Under the pieces are notes generated by a model that worked only from the letters and a program-made list of their open reading frames with translations, was not told the DNA's origin and ran no database searches. Positions 1 through 8,553 of a stretch of 64,000 bases of DNA are shown one piece after another (the first letter of the stretch is position 1; each line of letters opens with the position of its first letter). This stretch comes from Legionella sp. (GTDB lineage Bacteria; Pseudomonadota; Gammaproteobacteria; Legionellales; Legionellaceae). The stretch is from NCBI GenBank assembly GCA_031291115.1, contig JARLJQ010000025.1:102269-166268 (forward strand), in the 5' to 3' direction. The translations under genes were made by a program, and so were the position numbers.

Positions 1-449
1 TAGACAAACAATACATTCCCGCAATGGGCGAAAAAATTGTCTTAGCTTACACCAGTAATGCTACTCGTGGAGGTTCTTTTGAAACGTTCAATCAAAAAAT
101 TTGTAAAGAAAATAGCCAGTTAATGTGCAAAGCAGCTAATGTCTTAAATTTAAAAATAGTAGGTATTGATGTGGAATGTGCTGATATCTCCAAACCAATG
201 GACCATGCACGCGATGTACTTATTGAGATTAATAAAGTTCCCAGCGTACGCATTCATGAACTTCCCATGCGAGGTCGCCCACATTTGGTTACCAGAAAAA
301 TCATTCGTTATTTTATCTACCGTCACCCTATTGCATATTTATATTCGCTATACTTTAATAAGCAAACAGCTTTTTATATAAAAAGCTTTATTGTCACCGT
401 GATTATCGGCTTAATTTATTGGCTAGGGTCAGACATTTCGCTACCTTGA
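1..449 (+). CDS. ATP-grasp ligase, C-terminal fragment (5' end outside window)
   Basis: The reading frame is open to the left edge (it reads DKQYIPAMGEK before the first visible ATG at 24), so this is the 3' part of a longer gene. The segment GIDVECADIS followed by VLIEINKVPSVRIHE matches the end of the ATP-grasp fold in RimK, cyanophycin-synthetase and glutathione-synthetase-like ligases. There the E-x-N pair binds Mg-ATP and the enzyme joins a carboxylate to an amine. A hydrophobic helix (about residues 120-136 from the first visible Met) ends the protein and suggests membrane association. The last codons and the stop lie inside a palindromic repeat, so the natural C-terminus may have been altered. 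Substrate unknown. It probably belongs with the next three genes. Confidence 0.6.
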   Translation, partial: DKQYIPAMGEKIVLAYTSNATRGGSFETFNQKICKENSQLMCKAANVLNLKIVGIDVECADISKPMDHARDVLIEINKVPSVRIHELPMRGRPHLVTRKIIRYFIYRHPIAYLYSLYFNKQTAFYIKSFIVTVIIGLIYWLGSDISLP

Positions 450-470
450 GTCGAAATGTCAACAACCCCT
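424..470. repeat. Family A palindromic repeat, copy 1 (degenerate)
   Basis: Contains GACATTTCGCTA and, inverted, CGAAATGTCAACA, the arms shared with copies at 4187, 22122, 45125 and 61565. It spans the stop codon of the ATP-grasp gene and supplies a spurious upstream ATG (456) for the next gene. Confidence 0.7.
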
Positions 471-488
471 GGTATTTCGAGGCATTAT

Positions 489-1391
489 ATGAACAAGTCC
501 CTACAACTTTTAGATGCTTCACTGCGAGATGGAGGGCATCGAACCAATTTTCACTTTAAAAATAGTGAATTAGAAAATATTCTTCCTGCACTTGATGGCT
601 CAGGAGTTGAATATATAGAAATTGGTTATCGGAACGGCTCTATACGCCCTATTGATAATTTAGGCGTTGCAGGATGGTGCACTAAAGAATACCTGCTTTT
701 TTGTCGCTCCTTAGTTAAAAATGCAAAAATTGCCGTTATGGCGCACCCACAAAATGTAAGCCAGGATGATCTTCTCGAATTAAAAAATTGCGGTGTGGAT
801 TTACTCAGAGTATGCATTCCTAAAAATGAAGCCTCTGCAGCCTTGCCGACCTTGGCTATGGCCAAAAAATCTGGCTTGGAGATTTCGACCAACTTCATTC
901 ATATTTCTTATTACAGTGACGCTGAATTAGAAGAGTCAGTAAAGCGTGTAAGCGATTGCCAACCAGATGTCATTTATTTTGCTGATTCTAATGGCAGCCT
1001 ATTACCTTCACGAATTACTGAAATATACAGCCACTACACCCAAAAATACGCCATTCCTTTTGGCTTTCACGCCCATGATAATATTGGTTTGGCCCAAGCT
1101 AATGCTCTAGCCGCAATGGAATCAGGAGCGCTTTATATTGATGGTTCACTGGCAGGAATGGGCAAAGGAACTGGAAATTTAAAAACCGAATTTTTTATTG
1201 CCTATTTGCATGCAATTAATATGAAAAAATACAATTTACACTCTATTTTAAAAGCCGCAAACTACGTACGTGATGCCTTAAAAATAGGTCATGAAGCCAT
1301 TGAAATGGATGAATTTATTAGAGGAATAACTGATCTTTCAACAGCTGATTTAGAACTCTATAAAGTAAAAAATAACATTCCTTTAACCTAG
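489..1391 (+). CDS. DRE-TIM/HMGL-like aldolase (4-hydroxy-2-oxovalerate aldolase type)
   Basis: A 300-aa protein of the pyruvate carboxylase/HMG-CoA lyase/isopropylmalate synthase superfamily. Near the N-terminus LLDASLRDGG carries the metal and substrate Arg-Asp pair (R13, D14). The second metal motif HAHDN is at H194-D197. This family cleaves or forms C-C bonds next to a 2-oxo acid using a divalent metal. The closest look-alikes I know are the 'aldolase catalytic domain' proteins in surface-polysaccharide or small-molecule clusters. Start 489 is chosen over ATG 456 because GAGG at 479-482 sits 6 nt upstream and because 456 lies within a repeat. Domain call firm; substrate unknown. Confidence 0.75.
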   Translation: MNKSLQLLDASLRDGGHRTNFHFKNSELENILPALDGSGVEYIEIGYRNGSIRPIDNLGVAGWCTKEYLLFCRSLVKNAKIAVMAHPQNVSQDDLLELKNCGVDLLRVCIPKNEASAALPTLAMAKKSGLEISTNFIHISYYSDAELEESVKRVSDCQPDVIYFADSNGSLLPSRITEIYSHYTQKYAIPFGFHAHDNIGLAQANALAAMESGALYIDGSLAGMGKGTGNLKTEFFIAYLHAINMKKYNLHSILKAANYVRDALKIGHEAIEMDEFIRGITDLSTADLELYKVKNNIPLT

Positions 1392-1400
1392 GGCCTAGGA

Positions 1401-1602
1401 CCACTACTATTAAGTTAAGGAATCGCTCACTCTCCATGTCGTCCCGCGGCTTGTCCGCGGAACGATGAGATTTTCTTAACTTAATGCCAGTTCTGGATAA
1501 GGGAGCCATTAGATCCAATCTCTACCGAGATCCGTTCGTGCTGAGGAGGTAGATCTTGTGGATTCCTTATCCAGAACTGGCGTTCACTTAATGGCAGTGG
1601 GG
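1401..1602. repeat. Nested inverted-repeat element (MITE-like)
   Basis: This fills most of the gap between 1391 and 1676. Imperfect outer arms lie at 1401-1416 and 1587-1602. One inner hairpin pairs about 1409-1424 with 1469-1485. A second pairs the 17-nt perfect arms 1486-1502 and 1565-1581 (core CCAGTTCTGGATAAGG). GGGCCTAGG blocks flank both ends. No ORF lies inside, so it looks like a non-autonomous palindromic element. Confidence 0.65.
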
Positions 1603-1675
1603 CCTAGGGCCTATTGGGGCCAAGACAAGTAAAATGGCCAACAGACCCTAAACAATCCCCTATTTAGAGCATAGA

Positions 1676-2383
1676 ATGAGTAAAAAAAACATCTTGGTTA
1701 TTGGTCCTGTTTCACCAGGACCAGAAGATATTGCAACTATTGCGAAAACACTTTCTTTTCTTGATGAAGAATATACCATTGATTATCTGGATCCTCTGTC
1801 CATCATCGAGGATGTTCCTAATCAAGAATATTATCAACTATGGGAACAACTATTAGCATCACGAATTAATGAGTATGATGCCTTTATAGGTTTTTCATTT
1901 GGCGGGGTGATTATTCAGCAATGTTTCTCTTTATTTGCTAAAACCCATAAAGCGATTATTTTATTTTCAACACCTACTTTTGCTGACCGCTCTTTAACAC
2001 AAAAATTAGGTGCAGTTATCAACTTATGCCAAGAGAAAAAACTACCTGAAGCATTACACGCGCTGTACCAGCCTGTTTTTTCTCCTAATGAAATCCCCGC
2101 GCAAGCACTTAAACTAAGCAATCCAACTATGGCTTGTGAGCGCTTAATTTTTGGTTTAACCAGAGTATTACAAACAAACTCCACCGAATTACTTCAAAAA
2201 ACCACCGTAGACCACCTGCATTTAATTGGCGAATACTCTGACTTGGTCAATACAAAAAACGTCATTACACCGCACACAGGCCGTTTGGTGTTAGTTCCCA
2301 AATCCAGTATGCGCGTACTGCAAGACAATCCCTCTTTTTGCAAAGAAATCATTCTGGAGACTTTAAATAATGAAGTCAAATAA
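1676..2383 (+). CDS. Alpha/beta-hydrolase-like protein
   Basis: A 235-aa protein. GFSFGG around S74 fits the nucleophile elbow G-x-S-x-G of alpha/beta hydrolases. An early strand (NILVIGPVSPG) and the late DHLHLIGEYSDL region, then a histidine near TPHTGRL, could supply Asp and His. It has no signal peptide, so it is probably cytoplasmic. It overlaps the next gene by 14 nt, implying translational coupling with the dehydrogenase-aldolase fusion. A thioesterase or small-ester hydrolase role in the same pathway is an inference. Overall similarity to known families is weak by eye, so function is unassigned beyond the fold. Confidence 0.6.
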   Translation: MSKKNILVIGPVSPGPEDIATIAKTLSFLDEEYTIDYLDPLSIIEDVPNQEYYQLWEQLLASRINEYDAFIGFSFGGVIIQQCFSLFAKTHKAIILFSTPTFADRSLTQKLGAVINLCQEKKLPEALHALYQPVFSPNEIPAQALKLSNPTMACERLIFGLTRVLQTNSTELLQKTTVDHLHLIGEYSDLVNTKNVITPHTGRLVLVPKSSMRVLQDNPSFCKEIILETLNNEVK

Positions 2384-4172
2384 GACCATTAAAATCGCCG
2401 TCTTGCCAGGTGATGGCATAGGAATGGAAGTGATGCAGGCCGCTCTGCCTGTATTTTCAGCACTCGATATTTCGGTCGAATTACATCATGGCGATATTGG
2501 CTGGTCATGCTGGCAACAAGAAGGCACACCGATTCCTGAAAGAACCTGGGAATTAATCAACGAATGCGATACCACCTTATTAGGTGCTATTACCAGTAAA
2601 CCGCAGCGCGAAGCCCAGCAGGAACTGAACAAGAACTTGCAACATCAAGGACTTGATTACATCTCACCGATTATCTTGCTACGCCAAAAATTAGATCTCT
2701 TTGCCAATGTGCGTCCCTGCTTTCCCATCAAAGAAAAAAACAATCCATTTAATTTGTGTGTGATCAGGGAAAATACCGAAGGATTGTATGCAGGTTTTGA
2801 CTATCAACCTTTGCCAGAACCTTTATTAAATTTAGTCGCTCAAAATAAATCTTGGCGTTCTATTCCCGCACAGGAAATGAGTTGCGCTCTGCGTTTGCAA
2901 TCCAAAACGGGCTTAACGCGTTTATTTCAATACGCCTTTGAATACGCAACAAAGCATCAGATGAAACGCGTATCCTTTGCGGACAAGCCGAATGTTTTAC
3001 GTCAAAGTGGCGCATTTGCCCGTGAAATTTTTGAATCAATAGCCCAACAATACCCACAAATTCATGCCGACATTTTGAATGCCGATGCAGTTGCTTTATG
3101 GCTCATTAAACGTCCTGAAGAATTTGGTGTCATAGTAGCAGAAAATATGTTTGGTGATATTTTGTCTGACGTAGGTGCCGGAGTTATGGGTGGCTTAGGT
3201 TTAGCTCCCAGTGCCAATATAAGCCAAGATAAATGCTATTTTGAACCCGTGCACGGCAGCGCACCACGTATCAAACCACATCAAGCCAATCCAGGCGCGA
3301 TGTTTTTAACCATCAGTATGCTTCTGGAGCATTTTAACTATACTAAAGAAGCCCAACTGCTGGTGCAATCCATTCGCCACGTCGTAAATAAAGGACGCTT
3401 TATTACCTATGATTTAGGTGGCCATGCCAAAACCCACGAGATGGCCAATGCAATCATTGAGCAATGCCTGAAAAAGCCACACAAAACACGAGATCCTATG
3501 GACGCGCAATTACAGAAACTAAATACGTATAACACCACTGAACTCTCTGACGCACTTGATGCCTGTGGCGTAGAAGGCGCCTTGCTCCATATTAAACCTC
3601 TGGCGCCCGGCATGAAGTTGTGTGGTCCAGCGTATACCGTGCACTATGCAGATAATGAAACAGAACAAGTTGGTTTTAAAAATGCGGCCAATTATATTGA
3701 TGCGGTTAGCGCACACTCTGTTCTTGTAATTGATAATAATGGCCGCATTGATTGTACGGCTTGGGGTGCTCTTCTTACTCAAATGGCGCTCCAGTTAGAT
3801 CTGGCGGGAACCGTAGTACATGGCGCAGTGCGTGATGTCGCCTTTATTCGTGAGTCACAATACCCACTTTTTTGTGCTGGAACGTACATGCGCTCAGGTA
3901 AAAACCGTATCCATAAAATTAACGAGCAATGTCCTCTGCTCATTAATGACGTACAAATAAACCCTGGAGATATTATTTTTGCAGATGATAATGGCGTCCT
4001 GGTAATACCCAAAGACTTACTTGCGGATGTGTTACATAAAGCAAAACACATTAAATTAACAGAAGAACATATCGCCACAGCAATAAAAAATGGCTCCACT
4101 TTAGAACAAGCCCGAGCGGACTATCGTTACGATCAACCGTGGCTAGGAGCTACAAAAGGCGACGCAAAATAA
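2370..4172 (+). CDS. Isocitrate/isopropylmalate-type dehydrogenase fused to RraA-like aldolase
   Basis: A 600-aa two-domain protein. Residues 1 to about 365 are a beta-decarboxylating dehydrogenase: PGDGIG start, RENTEG at 133-138, catalytic Lys in DKPNVLR (K206), then NMFGDILSD and EPVHGSAP. Residues about 378-600 resemble the RraA/HMG-aldolase/oxaloacetate-decarboxylase family, with the substrate Arg-Asp of G-x-V-R-D at R488-D489. The first domain oxidises and decarboxylates a 2-hydroxy-3-carboxy acid with NAD(P). The second cleaves a 4-carboxy-4-hydroxy-2-oxo acid or decarboxylates oxaloacetate in known relatives. No frameshift separates the halves. Each domain call is firm; I do not recall this fusion as a described enzyme, and the substrate is unknown. 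Confidence 0.8.
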   Translation: MKSNKTIKIAVLPGDGIGMEVMQAALPVFSALDISVELHHGDIGWSCWQQEGTPIPERTWELINECDTTLLGAITSKPQREAQQELNKNLQHQGLDYISPIILLRQKLDLFANVRPCFPIKEKNNPFNLCVIRENTEGLYAGFDYQPLPEPLLNLVAQNKSWRSIPAQEMSCALRLQSKTGLTRLFQYAFEYATKHQMKRVSFADKPNVLRQSGAFAREIFESIAQQYPQIHADILNADAVALWLIKRPEEFGVIVAENMFGDILSDVGAGVMGGLGLAPSANISQDKCYFEPVHGSAPRIKPHQANPGAMFLTISMLLEHFNYTKEAQLLVQSIRHVVNKGRFITYDLGGHAKTHEMANAIIEQCLKKPHKTRDPMDAQLQKLNTYNTTELSDALDACGVEGALLHIKPLAPGMKLCGPAYTVHYADNETEQVGFKNAANYIDAVSAHSVLVIDNNGRIDCTAWGALLTQMALQLDLAGTVVHGAVRDVAFIRESQYPLFCAGTYMRSGKNRIHKINEQCPLLINDVQINPGDIIFADDNGVLVIPKDLLADVLHKAKHIKLTEEHIATAIKNGSTLEQARADYRYDQPWLGATKGDAK

Positions 4173-4186
4173 CTCAGTATATCTTT

Positions 4187-4257
4187 TAGGGACTGTTGAC
4201 ATTTCGCTAGCTTGAACTGAAATAGGCCAAGAGAGTAGAAAGGTCAACAAGTCCCTA
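4187..4257. repeat. Family A palindromic repeat, copy 2
   Basis: Arms TAGGGACTGTTGAC and GTCAACAAGTCCCTA surround CATTTCGCTAGCTTG. The right arm encodes the last residues (LGTC) and the stop of the dienelactone hydrolase on the minus strand. It lies between two convergent genes and can form a hairpin on either strand. Confidence 0.8.
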
Positions 4258-4966
4258 ACTGCTCTTCTAAAAATGCCTGCGTACTTTGCCAGGAGCGTCT
4301 TTCAGCCTGTTCATTATACACCTGGCCTTTTTGCAGATCATGGGCTTGTGGATTAGTAAACGAATGGGCGGTAAGACCGTACATATGAATTTGCCAATCA
4401 GCTTTTCGTGCTGTCATTTCCAGGGCAAACTGATTTACTTGTTCTGGTTTAGCTAAAGGATCATCATAACCATGCAAAACCAAGATACTGGTTTTAATTG
4501 ATTTGCCTGTATCCCCTTGGGGAGCTGAAAGTAAGCCATGAAAACTGGCAACTGCTTTTAAATCAGTACCAGAACGTGCTAAATCCAAAACGCATAAACC
4601 ACCAAAGCAGTAGCCAATTGCAGCAATATTTTTTTTATCAACTTGAGGTAATTGCGCCAGGAAATCAAAAGCAGCCTTAATACGTTGCAGGAGCTTTTGT
4701 CTGTTATTCATTAAGGGAGTCATTAAAGCACGTTTTTCTAATTCATCATGTCCTAGCTGAGCCTGTCCATACATATCAATTGCGAAACCAACATAACCAA
4801 GGGCTGCTAATTGCCGGGCTTTAGCACAAGCATTGTCGCCACGACCGCCCCAATCATGCGCTACCATAACAGCAGGCATTGGGATTGAGCTCTCTGGGTT
4901 ATAAGCGATAAGGCCTCGGCATACAGTACCTTCATCATTATAATTTAATTCGTTCGTTATAATCAC
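4244..4966 (-). CDS. Dienelactone hydrolase family protein
   Basis: A 240-aa alpha/beta hydrolase of the DLH type. It keeps the cysteine nucleophile of the family in GYCFGG (C120), the acid in GYDDP (D168/D169) and the histidine in TAHSFTN (H201). MVAHDWGG near residue 35 is the oxyanion strand typical of the group. Members open carboxymethylenebutenolide or related lactones and esters; the physiological substrate here is unknown. The start is a GTG at 4966. The final residues and stop come from a palindromic repeat. It faces away from the cluster at 1-4172 and is probably a separate transcription unit. Confidence 0.85.
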   Translation of the reverse strand: MIITNELNYNDEGTVCRGLIAYNPESSIPMPAVMVAHDWGGRGDNACAKARQLAALGYVGFAIDMYGQAQLGHDELEKRALMTPLMNNRQKLLQRIKAAFDFLAQLPQVDKKNIAAIGYCFGGLCVLDLARSGTDLKAVASFHGLLSAPQGDTGKSIKTSILVLHGYDDPLAKPEQVNQFALEMTARKADWQIHMYGLTAHSFTNPQAHDLQKGQVYNEQAERRSWQSTQAFLEEQLGTC

Positions 4967-5010
4967 TATAGTACTCTATGCCTCTTACTCAAATTGTTAT
5001 TAACCTGCAA

Positions 5011-7989
5011 CTACTCTCCAGCAGAAGCTGAGACGTCGCCGCTACCACCACCTTTACCAATCGCTTTTTTAGCAGCGCCAAGGCCTTTCATTGCAGCACC
5101 GCCAATTTGTTTATCCATCTGGCCTTGAGCGCCCTGCGTTTTATCAATGCCTTCTTTTTGTTGCTCTTTCGCTTCACCAGTAGCCCATTGTGCAGCCTCT
5201 TGACCAGAACTTTCTGGACTACCACCTATCCATCTTAATACTTTATCAGGCAGAAGAGAAATCAAGGTAAATGATTTTTGCACCAGAATTAAATACATAG
5301 TGGTATAAGTCAGAATGGAGAAGAAGAAGGCATAAATACCCGCCCAATCAGAATACCCGCCAGAACCCGAGCCTAATTGAGATGCACCCCATTGTGCCGT
5401 ATCGGGAGTACTTTGTTGAATGAATCCTATCGCATGATCATAACCTGCGTTTAACATCCATACACCAACATAAGATAAGGCAATCGCCGCAATATAACCA
5501 ATGATCATCATGGACGGTCTTAAAAAGACGTTAATCAGAATCATCACCGCAGCCTCACCCTTACCAAAAGCATCATGCCCCTCTGGATGGGTTACACCCA
5601 AGGCAACAATTGGTGCAGCAACCATTGCTTCGATTACAGAAATCAACCAAGCCATCGCGCCGAACGTGAAGATCATATACGGCAACATAGGAATGTAATA
5701 GGCGGTTGTAAATCCTATGGTGGTCATAATGCCAACCCAAGCTAACAGAAGTGGCATTGATAAAGCAATCAAGGCAAAGATGAATATACCAAAAACCGGA
5801 ATCAACGCACTGGTCACGGCCATATTCAATAACATAAGCCACAAGTTACCCGAGAAGTTAATGTATTGAACCCCCATATTCGCCATGGCAACAATAGGGT
5901 TAACTCCTGGAGCAGAAATAACTTGAACACCTTGCTTGAAGATATCCGCCATGCCGCTTATTGGGATCATCAAGAAGGCCATAATAACCTGATGGATAAC
6001 CTGTCCAAATATTTGCAATAAGGTATTATAGATAAACAAGAAAATCGCATTATAGAGCAAATTCCCCATCATCTGCCCCAAACAGAAGGACCAGAGAAGA
6101 ATCTTAACTTTGCCGCAGTCAAAATTTTGTGATTTCAGAGTATACAGTGACGTATCAACATTAAAGTGAATTGCATTAGCAAAAGTTAATGGCTTCAGTC
6201 CGGGTTGCCCAGGTTGTTGCACCATCAGCGAGTTATTAACAAAACCATACACTGTAGAGGAAGTTAAGCCATCAATAACATGTCGCTGGGAACTGCCTGC
6301 CGTACTAGGTTTGGACATTGCATTAGGCGTAACTAAGATTGAACCATCAATAAGCGCCTGAACTTGTATTATTGGATTTTTATTACCACCAAACCAGGTA
6401 CATAATTGCGCTAATGACCCAGTACACGTATTGCCATCACCAAATGGAGCACTCAAGCCATCAGGATCAAAAGTACTATTATCCAGACCCGTGTCAGTGT
6501 CTGTCATACTGGAGTTAGTTGTTGAACTACCTTGAATTCTAACCAAATCAAAGAAATAGGAGCCCGCCATAATCCAGCCTTGTGTTGAAGCCTGCGCGAT
6601 AAATGCACGAGAATTAGCAGCATCAGCCGATTGGTTCATTTGATTTAAGAGATTCAATGTGGGCATCATAACGCCGTTATAATCATTAATGGCATTATTA
6701 AACTCTGTTCCATTAAACAATACTCCCGAGCTGCCGCCTGATGCAGCGCCCCAAATATAACAACCATCAGCATATGTATTACATATAGTTGAATTTTGAG
6801 TATAAGGAACCCCAAATTGTTGATTAGCAATATCAGAGAATGGTGTAGCTGTACTGTTATTACTCGTGTTGTTAGACATAGCGGGCGAATTACTGATAAT
6901 AATTTGCGCCACTGAAGCTAAATTAGTATACATTTGCTGGATCGCAATTGCCCGAGACATCTGTACCGTACTTAACTCATTCTCATTAAGAGAAACGCCT
7001 CCAACAGTTGTATTAACACCCGTACTTCCAGTAGCTAGAATTAGATTTGGATCCCCTACTTCCGCGGGAAAAGCCGTTGTGCCACTTTTATTCGAATTTA
7101 GACTACTCCATGAAAGTACACCACAAATCCCATTTAGGTATGCATAAGGAGAAGTAGCTTCAAAATTAGGCATTTCAACTCGGTAAGTGGCTACCGGAAC
7201 TATTAGTTTTTTGGTTTTTGGATCATATATAGGTACAATACGTGGGTGAGCATTTTGTGCCGTCACAGCATTTACTGTTCCAAGAAAATCAGGCACACTC
7301 GTAGTACAAAAAACCTTCATTGCAGCTGAAGGTTCACCGGAACAAGGTCCTGCATTATTTTGTTGCGAATTTAAATAAGATTGCCGTTGCATTTGTAATT
7401 GTGTTTGCAAACCCAGCATACATACTTGACCTGCCAAAATATTCAGCGCTCCAGTAGCAATCCCGGTAACGCCTTGGTTCCCGTTAGTAAGCTCTGTAGC
7501 TGGATTAATTAGCTGTGCCTGAATAATTACACCGCCGCGATTCAAATAGCTTAAGGCGGAATTCCATACTTTATCTGCAGCCCCCACACCCTGCACCACA
7601 ATCCACATAACAAAAATTTGCATCAGACAATAGCCGGATGCTTTAGGAATTAATAAGGCCAAACCTAAGGTGGAACGCACTGGAATCCAAATGGAAGACC
7701 ATTTTTGCCCTAGCATTTGTCCTTCATGAGCCGTATTCATGGTCGAGACCATGAGGGTGTACATTATAATAATCCCGCCCAGAGCCAAGACAGCGGCATT
7801 AAAGACACCAAACATATTACCCATGATCTGGCTACCGGTACCATTTAAAACACCATCGACAATCCCAAATAAATTTCCAAGAAAAACCATGGAATAATCG
7901 CTGGCCGGAGGTGCAAAACTTAAAGAGTTATCAGCTAAGACAAGCCCGGGGAGTAACAGGAGGAGTAAGGTGACCACTAATTTGTTCAT
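5011..7989 (-). CDS. dotA: DotA, Dot/Icm type IVB secretion inner-membrane protein
   Basis: A 992-aa polytopic membrane protein with an N-terminal signal sequence ending near VLADNS. A membrane segment lies near residues 65-88, a large Asn/Ser/Thr-rich periplasmic region spans about 150-620, and a cluster of hydrophobic helices spans about 640-900 before a Gly/Lys-rich cytoplasmic tail. This layout and the MGNMFGVFNAAVLALGG segment identify DotA. It is essential for effector translocation and intracellular growth in L. pneumophila, where it is about 1048 aa (from memory). It lies directly downstream of icmV with a 4-nt ATGA overlap, so the two are one operon. Confidence 0.95.
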   Translation of the reverse strand: MNKLVVTLLLLLLPGLVLADNSLSFAPPASDYSMVFLGNLFGIVDGVLNGTGSQIMGNMFGVFNAAVLALGGIIIMYTLMVSTMNTAHEGQMLGQKWSSIWIPVRSTLGLALLIPKASGYCLMQIFVMWIVVQGVGAADKVWNSALSYLNRGGVIIQAQLINPATELTNGNQGVTGIATGALNILAGQVCMLGLQTQLQMQRQSYLNSQQNNAGPCSGEPSAAMKVFCTTSVPDFLGTVNAVTAQNAHPRIVPIYDPKTKKLIVPVATYRVEMPNFEATSPYAYLNGICGVLSWSSLNSNKSGTTAFPAEVGDPNLILATGSTGVNTTVGGVSLNENELSTVQMSRAIAIQQMYTNLASVAQIIISNSPAMSNNTSNNSTATPFSDIANQQFGVPYTQNSTICNTYADGCYIWGAASGGSSGVLFNGTEFNNAINDYNGVMMPTLNLLNQMNQSADAANSRAFIAQASTQGWIMAGSYFFDLVRIQGSSTTNSSMTDTDTGLDNSTFDPDGLSAPFGDGNTCTGSLAQLCTWFGGNKNPIIQVQALIDGSILVTPNAMSKPSTAGSSQRHVIDGLTSSTVYGFVNNSLMVQQPGQPGLKPLTFANAIHFNVDTSLYTLKSQNFDCGKVKILLWSFCLGQMMGNLLYNAIFLFIYNTLLQIFGQVIHQVIMAFLMIPISGMADIFKQGVQVISAPGVNPIVAMANMGVQYINFSGNLWLMLLNMAVTSALIPVFGIFIFALIALSMPLLLAWVGIMTTIGFTTAYYIPMLPYMIFTFGAMAWLISVIEAMVAAPIVALGVTHPEGHDAFGKGEAAVMILINVFLRPSMMIIGYIAAIALSYVGVWMLNAGYDHAIGFIQQSTPDTAQWGASQLGSGSGGYSDWAGIYAFFFSILTYTTMYLILVQKSFTLISLLPDKVLRWIGGSPESSGQEAAQWATGEAKEQQKEGIDKTQGAQGQMDKQIGGAAMKGLGAAKKAIGKGGGSGDVSASAGE

Positions 7990-8441
7990 TTTTTCTCCCC
8001 TAACAATCCTTGCTTAAACCATTCGTCAAAGGTACATCCCAGTTTACGATGTTTAATTTGAAAGTACCAAAAATGATATCGGAAGGCTAAAGTTAATGCA
8101 ATCATCATGACTATCAAGCTTACAATAACTGCCTTGAAAGAACCATGGTAAAGCTGATAACCTGCATAACCGAAAATCAAGCCCGCAGCACAAACCATAA
8201 TCACACTTAGCCGCAACAACGCTTTTTGTTTTGCTAGTAAACTTGCATCGGTAATATCTAGTTTTTTTGCTGCTTCGTCGAACGATTCCGTCTGTTTATC
8301 TCGCTGTGGCACAAACAACTGTTTCAAACCATTTCCCAAGTATAAAGTGAACGATTTCATACGCTCCCAATCGAACCATAATCGCAGATTAAAAATGCTG
8401 CTGAGCAATTTACCCACTTTCGAACTGGATTGTTTCTTCAT
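7986..8441 (-). CDS. icmV: IcmV, Dot/Icm membrane component
   Basis: 151 aa from the ATG at 8441, the same length I remember for L. pneumophila IcmV. An in-frame extension to 8603 exists but would run into icmW, and it lacks family resemblance. Two adjacent hydrophobic helices (about residues 70-115) separate a basic N-terminus from a short C-terminal tail, consistent with an inner-membrane Dot/Icm subunit. It is divergent from icmW across a gap of about 112 bp that must hold both promoters, and it is translationally coupled to dotA. Identity rests on position, length and sequence pattern together. Confidence 0.93.
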   Translation of the reverse strand: MKKQSSSKVGKLLSSIFNLRLWFDWERMKSFTLYLGNGLKQLFVPQRDKQTESFDEAAKKLDITDASLLAKQKALLRLSVIMVCAAGLIFGYAGYQLYHGSFKAVIVSLIVMMIALTLAFRYHFWYFQIKHRKLGCTFDEWFKQGLLGEKK

Positions 8442-8535
8442 AGTTTTTGCTTCTTTTAATTTATGATTAATATACTTTTGCCCCTCATAATATACTATAG
8501 TAGTAAGTAATGAGTACGTCCATTCATCTGACAGA

Positions 8536-8551
8536 GTAAAAAAAGAGTAAA
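8536..8551 (+). promoter_or_regulatory. CpxR-like direct repeat in the icmW leader
   Basis: GTAAA at 8536-8540 and GTAAA at 8547-8551 are separated by 6 nt. This fits the CpxR box (GTAAA, short spacer, GTAAA), and CpxR is reported to regulate several icm genes including icmV and icmW. It lies only 2 nt before the icmW ATG and overlaps its ribosome-binding region. Its placement is therefore odd for an activator site. Confidence 0.35.
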
Positions 8552-8553
8552 TC

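Noticed and set aside
456..488. Upstream ATG start for the DRE-TIM aldolase
   Set aside because: It lies inside a family A repeat and has no ribosome site; ATG 489 has GAGG 6 nt upstream and starts at the conserved domain edge.
3519..4099. Minus-strand frames across the RraA-like domain
   Set aside because: They have no ribosome site and the plus strand carries conserved enzyme motifs throughout.
8442..8553. Exact -35/-10 pairs for icmV and icmW
   Set aside because: Several AT-rich hexamers (TATACT, TATTAT) occur but none pairs with a -35 at 16-18 nt on either strand, so no promoter is called.
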